64,000 nt of DNA from Hydractinia symbiolongicarpus (GCF_029227915.1 NC_079881.1:28621501-28685500); one strand, 5' to 3'. Positions 1-12,234 are shown, counted from the first letter of the stretch. A program made the numbers and translations. The notes: generated by a model from the letters alone, not told the origin.

Positions 1-200
1 TACAAAGAAAGTACCCAGGGAGTAAACTCATTTCCAAAACGATTTTTTAAATTATCTTTTCACCACTAAAACCCATGAGACTTCTAGTTTTCAAAAATGT
101 TTTCATTTTTGATGAGACGCTGAATAAAAGAAGTTAATTGCCGGCAAACGAAAACCCGCCATTTCCCGTAAACCCCGGGCTTGGCCCGTATAGTCAAAAG

Positions 201-403
201 TATACAAAGAAAGTACCCGGGGTGTAAACTGATTTCCCGAACGATTTTTTAAATTATTATTTCACCACTAAAGCCCATGAGACTTGTAGTTTTCAGAAAT
301 GTTTTCATTTTTGATGAGACGCTTAATAAAAGTGGCTTGATCGCCGGCAAAGGAAAACCCGCGATTTCCCGTAAATCCCGGGCTTGGCCCGTATAGTCGA
401 ATG
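201..403. repeat. Reference satellite monomer (203 bp)
   Basis: First complete monomer, used here to define internal coordinates (1 = T of TATAC). Landmarks in a typical copy: GTAC near 13-16; a variable word at 16-24 (CCCAGGGAG, CCCTGTGAG, CCCGGGGTG or CCCAGAGAG) that separates monomer types; ATTTCCCG at 32-39; a T-rich run at 44-62; CGCATGAGAC at 74-83; a dyad at 93-114; GAGACGCT at 116-123; GCCGGC at 143-148; ATTTCCCG again at 164-171; and a 3-prime end that is either CGGGCTTGGCCCG or CGGACTCGGCCCG, followed by GTATAGTC. This copy has the CCCGGGGTG word and the CGGGCTTGGCCCG end. A hand count on a typical monomer gave 42 C, 35 G and 13 CpG. Confidence 0.95.
379..391. repeat. GC-rich mini-hairpin in each monomer (example)
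   Basis: Monomer positions 179-191 read CGGGC, TTG, GCCCG, a perfect 5-bp stem with a 3-base loop. The alternative allele, CGGACTCGGCCCG, loses the pairing. Both alleles are common and are interspersed. The hairpin allele often precedes GTATAGTCGAATG and the other usually precedes GTATAGTCAAAAG, although mixed forms exist. It sits just before the GTATAC monomer junction. Confidence 0.75.
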
Positions 404-1620
404 TATACAAAGAAAGTACCCAGGGAGTAAACTCATTTCCAAAACGATTTTTTAAATTATCTTTTCACCACTAAAACGCATGAGACTTCTAGTTTTCAAA
501 AATGTTTTCATTTTTGATGAGACGCTGAATAAAAGAAGTTTAATCGCCGGCAAACGAAAACCCGCCATTTCCCGTAAACCCCGGGCTTGGCCCGTATAGT
601 CAAAAGTATACAAAGAAAGTACTCGGGGTGTAAACTGATTTCCCGAACGATTTTTTAAATTATTATTTCACCACTAAAGCCCATGAGACTTGTAGTTTTT
701 AAAAATGTTTTCATTTTTGATGAGACGCTGAATGAAAGAAGTTTAATCGCCGGCAAACGAAAACCCGCGACTTCCCGTAAATCCCGGACTCGGCCCGTAT
801 AGTCAAAAGTATAAAAAGAAAGTACCCAGGGAGTAAACTCATTTCCCGAACAATTTTTCAAATTATTTCTGCAACACTAGAACGAATGAGACTTGCAGTT
901 TTTAAAAATGTTTTCATTTTTGATGAGACGCTTAATGAAAGAGGTTTAATCGCCGGCAAACAAAAACCCGCCATTTCCCGTAAACCCTGGACTCGGCCCG
1001 TATAGTCAAAAGTATACAAAGAAAATACCCAGAGAGTAAACTCATTTCCCGAACGATTTTTTAAATTACTTTTTCACCACTAAAACGCATGAGACTTGTA
1101 GTTTTCAAAAATGTTTTCATTTTTGATGAGACGCTTAATGAAAGAGGTTTAATCGCCGGCAAACGAAAACCAGCGATTTCCCCTAAATCCCGGGCTTGGC
1201 CCGTGTAGTCGAATGTATACAGAGAAAGTACCCAGGGAGTAAACTCATTTCCCGAACAATTTTTTAAATTATCTTTTCACCACTAAAACGCATGAGACTT
1301 CTAGTTTTCAAAAATGTTTTCATTTTTGATGAGCGCTGAATAGAAGAAATTTAATCGCCGGCAAACAAAAACCCGCGATTTCCCTTAAATCCCGGACTCG
1401 GCCCGTATAGTCAAAAGTATACAAAGAAAGTACCCAGGGAGTAAACTCATTTCCCGAACGATTTTTTAAATTATTTTTTCACCAATAAAACGTATGAGAC
1501 TTGTAGTTTTCAGAAATGTTTTCATTTTTGATGAGACGCTTAATGAAAGTGGTTTGATCGCCGGCAAAGGAAAACCCGCGATTTCCCGTAAATCCCGGGC
1601 TTGGCCCGTATAGTCGAATG
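404..1620. repeat. Left-domain HOR copy, 6-mer (1217 bp)
   Basis: Monomers start at 404 (a), 607 (b), 810 (c), 1013 (d), 1216 (e) and 1418 (f). The e monomer is 202 bp because GAGACGCTG is shortened to GAGCGCTG. The next copy starts at 1621 with the same a-b-c-d order, an offset of 1217 bp. This is the clearest full example of the left-domain order. Confidence 0.9.
496..517. repeat. Inverted repeat in each monomer, 9-bp arms (example)
   Basis: Monomer positions 93-114 form a perfect dyad: TCAAAAATG, a TTTT spacer, then CATTTTTGA. It recurs in a large share of monomers. Two common variants break it in the left arm, TCAGAAATG and TTAAAAATG, while the right arm is mostly constant. It could extrude as a short cruciform or hairpin, or bind a dimeric protein. 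It is not a bacterial-type terminator because there is no GC stem. The symmetry is directly visible; function is unknown. Confidence 0.85.
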
Positions 1621-2635
1621 TATACAAAGAAAGTACCCAGGGAGTAAACTCATTTTCAAAACGATTTTTTAAATTATCTTTTCACCACTAAAACGCATGA
1701 GACTTGTAGTTTTCAAAAATGTTTTCATTTTTGATGAGACGCTGAATAAAAGAAGTTTAATCGCCGGCAAACGAAAACCCGCCATTTCCCGTAAACCCCG
1801 GGCTTGGCCCGTATACTCAAAAGTATACAAAGAAAGTACCCGGGGTGTAAACTGATTTCCCGAACGATTTTTTAAATTATTATTTCACCACTAAAGCCCA
1901 TGAGACTTGTAGTTTTTAAAAATGTTTTCATTTTTGATGAGACGCTGAATGAAAGAAGTTTAATCGCCGGCAAACGAAAACCCGCGACTTCCCGTAAATC
2001 CCGGACTCGGCCCGTATAGTCAAAAGCATAAAAAGAAAGTACCCAGGGAGTAAACTCATTTCCCGAACAATTTTTCAAATTATTTCTGCAACACTAGAAC
2101 GAATGAGACTTGCAGTTTTTAAAAATGTTTTCATTTTTGATGAGACGCTTAATGAAAGAGGTTTAATCGCCGGCAAACGAAAACCCGCCATTTCCCGTAA
2201 ACCCTGGACTCGGCCCGTATAGTCAAAAGTATACAAAGAAAGTACCCAGAGAGTAAACTCATTTCCCGAACGATTTTTTAAATTACTTTTTCACCACTAA
2301 AACGCATGAGACTTGTAGTTTTCAAAGATGTTTTCATTTTTGATGAGACGCTTAATGAAAGAGGTTTATTCGCCGGCAAACGAAAACCAGCGGTTTCCCC
2401 TAAATCCCGGGCTTGGCCCGTGTAGTCGAATGTATACAGAGAAAGTACCCAGGGAGTAAACTCATTTCCCGAACAATTTTTTAAATTATTTTTTCACCAA
2501 TAAAACGCATGAGACTTGTAGTTTTCAGAAATGTTTTCATTTTTGATGAGACGCTTAATGAAAGTGGTTTGATCGCCGGCAAAGGAAAACCCGCGATTTC
2601 CCATAAATCCCAGGCTTGGCCCGTATAGTCGAATG
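1621..2635. repeat. Left-domain HOR copy, contracted 5-mer (1015 bp)
   Basis: Monomers start at 1621 (a), 1824 (b), 2027 (c), 2230 (d) and 2433 (e/f hybrid); type a returns at 2636. The hybrid at 2433-2635 begins with the e-type ACAGAGAAAG and GAACAATTTTTT and continues with the f-type CACCAATAAAACG, CAGAAATG and GTGGTTTGATCG. One monomer has therefore been lost by exchange within the e-f pair. Confidence 0.9.
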
Positions 2636-2838
2636 TATACAAAGAAAGTACCCAGGGAGTAAACTCATTTCCAAAACGATTTTTTAAATTATCTTTTCAC
2701 CACTAAAACGCATGAGACTTCTAGTTTTCAAAAATGTTTTCATTTTTGATGAGACGCTGAATAAAAGAAGTTTAATCGCCGGCAAACGAAAACCCGCCAT
2801 TTCCCGTAAACCCCGGGCTTGGCCCGTATAGTCAAAAG

Positions 2839-4786
2839 TATACAAAGAAAGTACCCAGAGAGTAAACTCATTTCCCGAACGATTTTTTAAATTACTTTTT
2901 CACCACTAAAACGCATGAGACTTGTAGTTTTCAAAAATGTTTTCATTTTTGATGAGACGCTTAATGAAAGAGGTTTAATCGCCGGCAAACGAAAACCAGC
3001 GATTTCCCCTAAATCCCGGGCTTGGCCCGTGTAGTCGAATGTATACAGAGAAAGTACCCAGGGAGTAAACTCATTTCCCGAACAATTTTTTAAATTATCT
3101 TTTCACCACTAAAACGCATGAGACTTCTAGTTTTCAAAAATGTTTTCATTTTTGATGAGCGCTGAATAAAAGAAATTTAATCGCCGGCAAACAAAAACCC
3201 GCGATTTCCCGTAAATCCCGAACTCGGCCCGTATAGTCAAAAGTATACAAAGAAAGTACCCAGGGAGTAAACTCATTTCCCGAACGACTTTTTAAATTAT
3301 TTTTTCACCAATAAAACGCATGAGACTTGTAGTTTTCAGAAATGTTTTCATTTTTGATGAGACGCTTAATGAAAGTGGTTTGATCGCCGGCAAAGGAAAA
3401 CCCGCGATTTCCCGTAAATCCCGGGCTTGGCCCGTATAGTCGAATGTATACAAAGAAAGTACCCAGGGAGTAAACTCATTTCCAAAACGATTTTTTAAAT
3501 TATCTTTTCACTACTAAAACGCATGAGACTTCTAGTTTTCAAAAATGTTTTCATTTTTGATGAGACGCTGAATAAAAGAAGTTAATCGACGGCAAACGAA
3601 AACCCGCCATTTCCCGTAAACCCCGGGCTTGGCCCGTATAGTCAAAAGTATACAAAGAAAGTACCCGGGGTGTAAACTGATTTCCCGAACGATTTTTTAA
3701 ATTATTATTTCACCACTAAAGCCCATGAGACTTGTAGTTTTTAAAAATGTTTTTATTTTTGATGAGACGCTGAATGAAAGAAGTTTAATCGCCGGCAAAC
3801 GAAAACCCGCGACTTCCCGTAAATCCCGGACTCGGCCCGTATAGTCAAAAGTATACAAAGAAAGTACCCAGGGAGTAAACTCATTTCCCGAACGATTTTT
3901 TAAATTATTTTTTCACCACTAAAACGCACGAGACTTGTAGTTTTCAGAAATCTTTTCATTTTTGATGAGACGCTTAATGAAAGTGGTTTAATCGCCGGCA
4001 AACGAAAACCTGCAATTTCCCGTAAATCCCGGGCTTGGCCCGTATAATCGAATGTATACAAAGAAAGTACCCTGTGAGTAAACTCATTTCCAAAACGATT
4101 TTTCAAATTATCTTTTCACCACTAAAACGCATGAGACTTGTAGTTTTCAAAAATGTATTCATTTTTGACGAGACACTGAATAAAAGAAGTTTAATCGCCG
4201 ACAAACGAAAACCCGCCATTTCCCGTAAATCCCGGGCTTGGCCCCTATAGTCAAAAGTATACAAAGAAAGTACCCAGGAAGTAAACTCATTTCCCGAACG
4301 ATTTTTTATATTATTTTTTCACCACTAAATCGCATGAGACTTGTAGTTTTCAAAAATGTTTTCATTTTTGATGGGACGCTGAATAAAAGAAGTTTAATCG
4401 CCGGCAAACGAAAACCCGCAATTTCCCGTAAATCGCGGACTCGGCCCGTCTAGTCAAAAGTATACGAAGAAAGTACCCAGGGAGTAAACTCATTTTCCGA
4501 ACGATTTTTTAATATATTTATTCACCACTAAAACGAATGAGACTTGTAGTTTTCAAAAATGTTTTTATTTTTGATGAGACGCTTAATGAAAGAGGTTTAA
4601 TCGCCGGCAAACGAAAACCAGCGATTTCCCCTAAATCTCGGGCTTGGCCCGTGTAGTCGAATGTATACAAAGAAAGTACCCAGGGAGTAAACTCATTTCC
4701 CGAACGATTTTTTAAATTTTTTTTTCACCACTAAAACGCATGAGACTTGTAGTTTTCAGAAATCTTTTCATTTTTGATGAGACGCT
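2839..4786. repeat. Block copy 1 of about 1.95 kb (matches 7302-9249)
   Basis: Matches 7302-9249 at an offset of 4463 bp. Shared markers include CCCAGAGAG (2854 and 7317), the 1-bp-short GAGCGCTG monomer (about 3158 and 7620), GAAGTTAATCG with one T missing (about 3580 and 8042), and the unusual CCCCTATAG at the end of the monomer before 4258. Identity stops near 4786 and 9249, where the second copy switches from CTTAATGAAAG to CTGAATAAAAG. Edges are read by eye, to about 30 bp. Confidence 0.8.
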
Positions 4787-6083
4787 TAATGAAAGTGGTT
4801 TAATCGCCGGCAAACGAAAACCCGCGATTTCCCGTAAATCCCGGGCTTGGCCCGTATAGTCAAAAGTATACAAAGAAGGTACCCGGGGTGTAAACTCATT
4901 TCCAAAACGATTTTTCAAATTATCTTTTCACCACTAAAACGCATGAGACTTGTAGTTTTCAAAAATGTTTTCATTTTTGATGAGACACTGAATAAAAGAA
5001 GTTTAATCGCCGGCAAACGAAAACCCGCGATTTCCCGTAAATCCCGGACTCGGCCCGTATACTCAAAAGTATACAAAGAAAGTACCCAGGGAGTAAACTC
5101 ACTTCCCGAACGATTTTTTGAATTATTTTTCCACCACTAAAACGCATGAGACTTGCAGTTTTCAGAAATGTTTTCATTTTTGATAAGACGCTGAATAAAG
5201 GAAGTTTAATCGCCGGCAAACGAAAACCTGCGATTTCCCGTAAATCTTGGACTCGGCCCGTATAGTCAAAAGTATACAAAGAAAGTACCCAGGGTGTAAA
5301 CTTATTTCCCGAACGATTTTTTAAATTATTATTTCACCACTAAAGCCCATGAGACTTGTAGTTTTTAAAAATGTTTTCATTTTTGATGAGACGCTGAATG
5401 AAAGAAGTTTAATCGCCGGCAAACGAAAACCCGCGACTTCCCGTAAATCCCGGACTCGGCCCGTATAGTCAAAAGTATAAAAAGAAAGTACCCAGGGAGT
5501 AAACTCATTTCCCGAACAATTTTTCAAATTATTTCTGCAACACTAGAACGAATGAGACTTGCAGTTTTTAAAAATGTTTTCATTTTTGATGAGACGCTTA
5601 ATGAAAGAGGTTTAATCGCCGGCAAACAAAAACTCGCCATTTCCCGTAAACCCTGGACTCGGCCCGTATAGTCAAAAGTATACAAAGAAAGTACCCAGAG
5701 AGTAAACTCATTTCCCGAACGATTTTTTAAATTACTTTTTCACCACTAAAACGCATGAGACTTGTAGTTTTCAAAAATGTTTTCATTTTTGATGAGACGC
5801 TTAATGAAAGAGGTTTATTCGCCGGCAAACGAAAACCAGCGATTTCCCCTAAATCCCGGGCTTGGCCCGTGTAGTCGAATGTATACAGAGAAAGTACCCA
5901 GGGAGTAAACTCATTTCCCGAACAATTTTTTAAATTATCTTTTCACCACTAAAACGCATGAGACTTCTAGTTTTCAAAAATGTTTTCATTTTTGATGAGC
6001 GCTGAATAAAAGAAATTTAATCGCCGGCAAACAAAAACCCGCGATTTCCCGTAAATCCCGGACTCGGCCCGTATAGTCAAAAG
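4430..6083. repeat. Block copy 1 of about 1.65 kb (matches 10517-12170)
   Basis: About eight monomers duplicated at an offset of 6087 bp. Shared markers: the TAATATATTTATTCACC monomer (about 4510 and 10597), a monomer with GAAGGTACCCGGGG, the GATAAGACGCTGAATAAAGG monomer, the c-type monomer (5476 and 11563) and the GAGCGCTG monomer (about 5998 and 12085). Identity ends near 6083, where this copy continues with AAGCATAAAAAG and the other with AAGTATACAAAG. Edges are approximate. Confidence 0.8.
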
Positions 6084-7301
6084 CATAAAAAGAAAGTACC
6101 CAGGGAGTAAACTCATTTCCCGAACAATTTTTCAAATTATTTCTGCAACACTAGAACGAATGAGACTTGCAGTTTTTAAAAATGTTTTCATTTTTGATGA
6201 GACGCTTAATGAAAGAGGTTTAATCGCCGGCAAACGAAAACCCGCCATTTCCCGTAAACCCTGGACTCGGCCCGTATAGTCAAAAGTATACAAAGAAAGT
6301 ACCCAGAGAGTAAACTCATTTCCCGAAAGATTTTTTAAATTACTTTTTCACCACTAAAACGCATGAGACTTGTAGTTTTCAAAAATGTTTTCATTTTTGA
6401 TGAGACGCTTAATGAAAGAGGTTTATTCGCCGGCAAACGAAAACCAGCGATTTCCCCTAAATCCCGGGCTTGGCCCGTGTAGTCGAATGTATACAGAGAA
6501 AGTACCCAGGGAGTAAACTCATTTCCCGAACAATTTTTTAAATTATTTTTTCACCAATAAAACGCATGAGACTTGTAGTTTTCAGAAATGTTTTCATTTT
6601 TGATGAGACGCTTAATGAAAGTGGTTTGATCGCCGGCAAAGGAAAACCCGCGATTTCCCATAAATCCCAGGCTTGGCCCGTGTAGTCGAATGTATACAGA
6701 GAAAGTACCCAGGGAGTAAACTCATTTCCCGAACAATTTTTTAAATTATTTTTTCACCAATAAAACGCATGAGACTTCTAGTTTTCAAAAATGTTTTCAT
6801 TTTTGATGAGACGCTGAATAAAAGAAGTTTAATCGCCGGCAAACGAAAACCCGCCATTTCCCGTAAACCCCGGGCTTGGCCCGTATAGTCAAAAGTATAC
6901 AAAGAAAGTACCCGGGGTGTAAACTGATTTCCCGAACGATTTTTTAAATTATTATTTCACCACTAAAACCCATGAGACTTGTAGTTTTTAAAAATGTTTT
7001 CATTTTTGATGAGACGCTGAATGAAAGAAGTTTAATCGCCGGCAAACGAAAACCCGCGACTTCCCGTAAATCCCGGACTCGGCCCGTATAGTCAAAAGTA
7101 TAAAAAGAAAGTACCCAGGGAGTAAACTCATTTCCCGAACAATTTTTCAAATTATTTCTGCAACACTAGAACGAATGAGACTTGCAGTTTTTAAAAATGT
7201 TTTCATTTTTGATGAGACGCTTAATGAAAGAGGTTTAATCGCCGGCAAACAAAAACCCGCCATTTCCCGTAAACCCTGGACTCGGCCCGTATAGTCAAAA
7301 G

Positions 7302-9249
7302 TATACAAAGAAAGTACCCAGAGAGTAAACTCATTTCCCGAACGATTTTTTAAATTACTTTTTCACCACTAAAACGCATGAGACTTGTAGTTTTCAAAAA
7401 TGTTTTCATTTTTGATGAGACGCTTAATGAAAGAGGTTTAATCGCCGGCAAACGAAAACCAGCGATTTCCCCTAAATCCCGGGCTTGGCCCGTGTAGTCG
7501 AATGTATACAGAGAAAGTACCCAGGGAGTAAACTCATTTCCCGAACAATTTTTTAAATTATCTTTTCACCACTAAAACGCATGAGACTTCTAGTTTTCAA
7601 AAATGTTTTCATTTTTGATGAGCGCTGAATAAAAGAAATTTAATCGCCGGCAAACAAAAACCCGCGATTTCCCGTAAATCCCGAACTCGGCCCGTATAGT
7701 CAAAAGTATACAAAGAAAGTACCCAGGGAGTAAACTCATTTCCCGAACGATTTTTTAAATTATTTTTTCACCAATAAAACGCATGAGACTTGTAGTTTTC
7801 AGAAATGTTTTCATTTTTGATGAGACGCTTAATGAAAGTGGTTTGATCGCCGGCAAAGGAAAACCCGCGATTTCCCGTAAATCCCGGGCTTGGCCCGTAT
7901 AGTCGAATGTATACAAAGAAAGTACCCAGGGAGTAAACTCATTTCCAAAACGATTTTTTAAATTATCTTTTCACCACTAAAACGCATGAGACTTCTAGTT
8001 TTCAAAAATGTTTTCATTTTTGATGAGACGCTGAATAAAAGAAGTTAATCGCCGGCAAACGAAAACCCGCCATTTCCCGTAAACCCCGGGCTTGGCCCGT
8101 ATAGTCAAAAGTATACAAAGAAAGTACCCGGGGTGTAAACTGATTTCCCGAACGATTTTTTAAATTATTATTTCACCAATAAAGCCCATGAGACTTGTAG
8201 TTTTTAAAAATGTTTTTATTTTTGATGAGACGCTGAATGAAAGAAGTTTAATCGCCGGCAAACGAAAACCCGCGACTTCCCGTAAATCCCGGACTCGGCC
8301 CGTATAGTCAAAAGTATACAAAGAAAGTACCCAGGGAGTAAACTCATTTCCCGAACGATTTTTTAAATTATTTTTTCACCACTAAAACGCACGAGACTTG
8401 TAGTTTTCAGAAATCTTTTCATTTTTGATGAGACGCTTAATGAAAGTGGTTTAATCGCCGGCAAACGAAAACCTGCAATTTCCCGTAAATCCCGGGCTTG
8501 GCCCGTATAATCGAATGTATACAAAGAAAGTACCCTGTGAGTAAACTCATTTCCAAAACGATTTTTCAAATTATCTTTTCACCACTAAAACGCATGAGAC
8601 TTGTAGTTTTCAAAAATGTTTTCATTTTTGACGAGACACTGAATAAAAGAAGTTTAATCGCCGACAAACGAAAACCCGCCATTTCCCGTAAATCCCGGGC
8701 TTGGCCCCTATAGTCAAAAGTATACAAAGAAAGTACCCAGGAAGTAAACTCATTTCCCGAACGATTTTTTATATTATTTTTTCACCACTAAATCGCATGA
8801 GACTTGTAGTTTTCAAAAATGTTTTCATTTTTGATGGGACGCTGAATAAAAGAAGTTTAATCGCCGGCAAACGAAAACCCGCAATTTCCCGTAAATCGCG
8901 GACTCGGCCCGTATAGTCAAAAGTATACGAAGAAAGTACCCAGGGAGTAAACTCATTTTCCGAACGATTTTTTAATATATTTATTCACCACTAAAACGAA
9001 TGAGACTTGTAGTTTTCAAAAAATTTTTTTATTTTTGATGAGACGCTTAATGAAAGAGGTTTAATCGCCGGCAAACGAAAACCAGCGATTTCCCCTAAAT
9101 CTCGGGCTTGGCCCGTGTAGTCGAATGTATACAAAGAAAGTACCCAGGGAGTAAACTCATTTCCCGAACGATTTTTTAAATTTTTTTTTCACCACTAAAA
9201 CGCATGAGACTTGTAGTTTTCAGAAATCTTTTCATTTTTGATGAGACGC
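7302..9249. repeat. Block copy 2 of about 1.95 kb (matches 2839-4786)
   Basis: Second member of the 4463-bp-offset pair. Its last six monomers (8031-9248) were then duplicated again in tandem. Differences from the first copy are scattered single bases, and the stretch AAAAAATTTTTTT near 9018 is one base longer than its counterpart. Confidence 0.8.
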
Positions 9250-10466
9250 TGAATAAAAGAAGTTAATCGCCGGCAAACGAAAACCCGCCATTTCCCGTAA
9301 ACCCCGGGCTTGGCCCGTATAGTCAAAAGTATACAAAGAAAGTACCCGGGGTGTAAACTGATTTCCCGAACGATTTTTTAAATTATTATTTCACCACTAA
9401 AGCCCATGAGACTTGTAGTTTTTAAAAATGTTTTTATTTTTGATGAGACGCTGAATGAAAGAAGTTTAATCGCCGGCAAACAAAAACCCGCGACTTCCCG
9501 TAAATCCCGGACTCGGCCCGTATAGTCAAAAGTATACAAAGAAAGTACCCAGGGAGTAAACTCATTTCCCGAACGATTTTTTAAATTATTTTTTCACCAC
9601 TAAAACGCACGAGACTTGTAGTTTTCAGAAATCTTTTCATTTTTGATGAGACGCTTAATGAAAGTGGTTTAATCGCCGGCAAACGAAAACCTGCAATTTC
9701 CCGTAAATCCCGGGCTTGGCCCGTATAATCGAATGTATACAAAGAAAGTACCCTGTGAGTAAACTCATTTCCAAAACGATTTTTCAAATTATCTTTTCAC
9801 CACTAAAACGCATGAGACTTGTAGTTTTCAAAAATGTTTTCATTTTCGACGAGACACTGAATAAAAGAAGTTTAATCGCCGACAAACGAAAACCCGCCAT
9901 TTCCCGTAAATCCCGGGCTTGGCCCCTATAGTCAAAAGTATACAAAGAAAGTACCCAGGAAGTAAACTCATTTCCCGAACGATTTTTTATATTATTTTTT
10001 CACCACTAAATCGCATGAGACTTGTAGTTTTCAAAAATGTTTTCATTTTTGATGGGACGCTGAATAAAAGAAGTTTAATCGCCGGCAAACGAAAACCCGC
10101 AATTTCCCGTAAATCGCGGACTCGGCCCGTATAGTCAAAAGTATACGAAGAAAGTACCCAGGGAGTAAACTCATTTTCCGAACGATTTTTTAATATATTT
10201 ATTCACCACTAAAACGAATGAGACTTGTAGTTTTCAAAAAATTTTTTTATTTTTGATGAGACGCTTAATGAAAGAGATTTAATCGCCGGCAAACGAAAAC
10301 CAGCGATTTCCCCTAAATCTCGGGCTTGGCCCGTGTAGTCGAATGTATACAAAGAAAGTACCCAGGGAGTAAACTCATTTCCCGAACGATTTTTTAAATT
10401 TTTTTTTCACCACTAAAACGCATGAGACTTGTAGTTTTCAGAAATCTTTTCATTTTTGATGAGACG
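8031..10466. repeat. Tandem duplication, 2 x 1218 bp (6-mers)
   Basis: 8031-9248 and 9249-10466 are near-identical in direct order. Markers repeating at 1218 bp: GAAGTTAATCG, CCTGCAATTTCCCG, CCCCTATAG, GATGGGACGCTG, TATACGAAG and the AAAAAATTTTTTT run (about 9018 and 10236). The breakpoint lies in the shared word TTTTGATGAGACGCT, so the exchange was homologous and in register. Copy two ends near 10466, where CTTAATAAAAG and CCGGCCAACG follow. Confidence 0.85.
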
Positions 10467-10516
10467 CTTAATAAAAGTGGTTTAATCGCCGGCCAACGAA
10501 AACCCGCGATTTCCCG

Positions 10517-12170
10517 TAAATCGCGGACTCGGCCGTATAGTCAAAAGTATACAAAGAAAGTACCCAGGGAGTAAACTCATTTTCCGAACGATTTTTTAAT
10601 ATATTTATTCACCACTAAAACGAATGAGACTTGTAGTTTTCAAAAATGTTTTTATTTTTGATGAGACGCTTAATGAAAGAGGTTTAATCGCCGGCAAACG
10701 AAAACCAGCGATTTCCCCTAAATCTCGGGCTTGGCCCGTGTAGTCGAATGTATACAAAGAAAGTACCCAGGGAGTAAACTCATTTCCCGAACGATTTTTT
10801 AAATTTTTTTTTCACCACTAAAACGCATGAGACTTGTAGTTTTCAGAAATCTTTTCATTTTTGATGAGACGCTTAATGAAAGTGGTTTAATCGCCGGCAA
10901 ACGAAAACCCGCGATTTCCCGTAAATCCCGGGCTTGGCCCGTATAGTCAAAAGTATACAAAGAAGGTACCCGGGGAGTAAACTCATTTCCAAAACGATTT
11001 TTCAAATTATCTTTTCACCACTAAAACGCATGAGACTTGTAGTTTTCAAAAATGTTTTCATTTTTGATGAGACACTGAATAAAAGAAGTTTAATCGCCGG
11101 CAAACGAAAACCCGCGATTTCCCGTAAATCCCGGACTCGGCCCGTATACTCAAAAGTATACAAAGAAAGTACCCAGGGAGTAAACTCATTTCCCGAACGA
11201 TTTTTTGAATTATTTTTCCACCACTAAAACGCATGAGACTTGCAGTTTTCAGAAATGTTTTCATTTTTGATAAGACGCTGAATAAAGGAAGTTTAATCGC
11301 CGGCAAACGAAAACCTGCGATTTCCCGTAAATCTTGGACTCGGCCCGTATAGTCAAAAGTATACAAAGAAAGTACCCAGGGTGTAAACTTATTTCCCGAA
11401 CGATTTTTTAAATTATTATTTCACCACTAAAGCCCATGAGACTTGTAGTTTTTAAAAATGTTTTCATTTTTGATGAGACGCTGAATGAAAGAAGTTTAAT
11501 CGCCGGCAAACGAAAACCCGCGACTTCCCGTAAATCCCGGACTCGGCCCGTATAGTCAAAAGTATAAAAAGAAAGTACCCAGGGAGTAAACTCATTTCCC
11601 GAACAATTTTTCAAATTATTTCTGCAACACTAGAACGAATGAGACTTGCAGTTTTTAAAAATGTTTTCATTTTTGATGAGACGCTTAATGAAAGAGGTTT
11701 AATCGCCGGCAAACAAAAACTCGCCATTTCCCGTAAACCCTTGACTCGGCCCGTATAGTCAAAAGTATACAAAGAAAGTACCCAGAGAGTAAACTCATTT
11801 CCCGAACGATTTTTTAAATTACTTTTTCACCACTAAAACGCATGAGACTTGTAGTTTTCAAAAATGTTTTCATTTTTGATGAGACGCTTAATGAAAGAGG
11901 TTTATTCGCCGGCAAACGAAAACCAGCGATTTCCCCTAAATCCCGGGCTTGGCCCGTGTAGTCGAATGTATACAGAGAAAGTACCCAGGGAGTAAACTCA
12001 TTTCCCGAACAATTTTTTAAATTATCTTTTCACCACTAAAACGCATGAGACTTCTAGTTTTCAAAAATGTTTTCATTTTTGATGAGCGCTGAATAAAAGA
12101 AATTTAATCGCCGGCAAACAAAAACCCGCGATTTCCCGTAAATCCCGGACTCGGCCCGTATAGTCAAAAG
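10517..12170. repeat. Block copy 2 of about 1.65 kb (matches 4430-6083)
   Basis: Second member of the 6087-bp-offset pair. It includes a c-type monomer at 11563 and a GAGCGCTG monomer at about 12085. Its first part (from about 10.5 kb to 11.48 kb) also matches about 15.4-16.35 kb at an offset near 4870 bp, so this segment was copied at least twice. Confidence 0.8.
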
Positions 12171-12234
12171 TATACAAAGAAAGTACCCAGGGAGTAAACT
12201 CATTTCCCGAACGATTTTTTAAATTATTTTTTCA

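Noticed and set aside
365-383. Possible CENP-B box around CCCGTAAATCCCGGG
   Set aside because: The box needs TTCG, four bases, A, two bases, CGGG. Here the first two T and the central A are all wrong on both strands (6 of 9 essential bases at best). Other CGGG-containing words in the monomer fit worse.
496-517. Dyad as an intrinsic transcription terminator
   Set aside because: The stem is AT-rich with no GC core, the T-run lies in the loop rather than after the stem, and there is no upstream gene.
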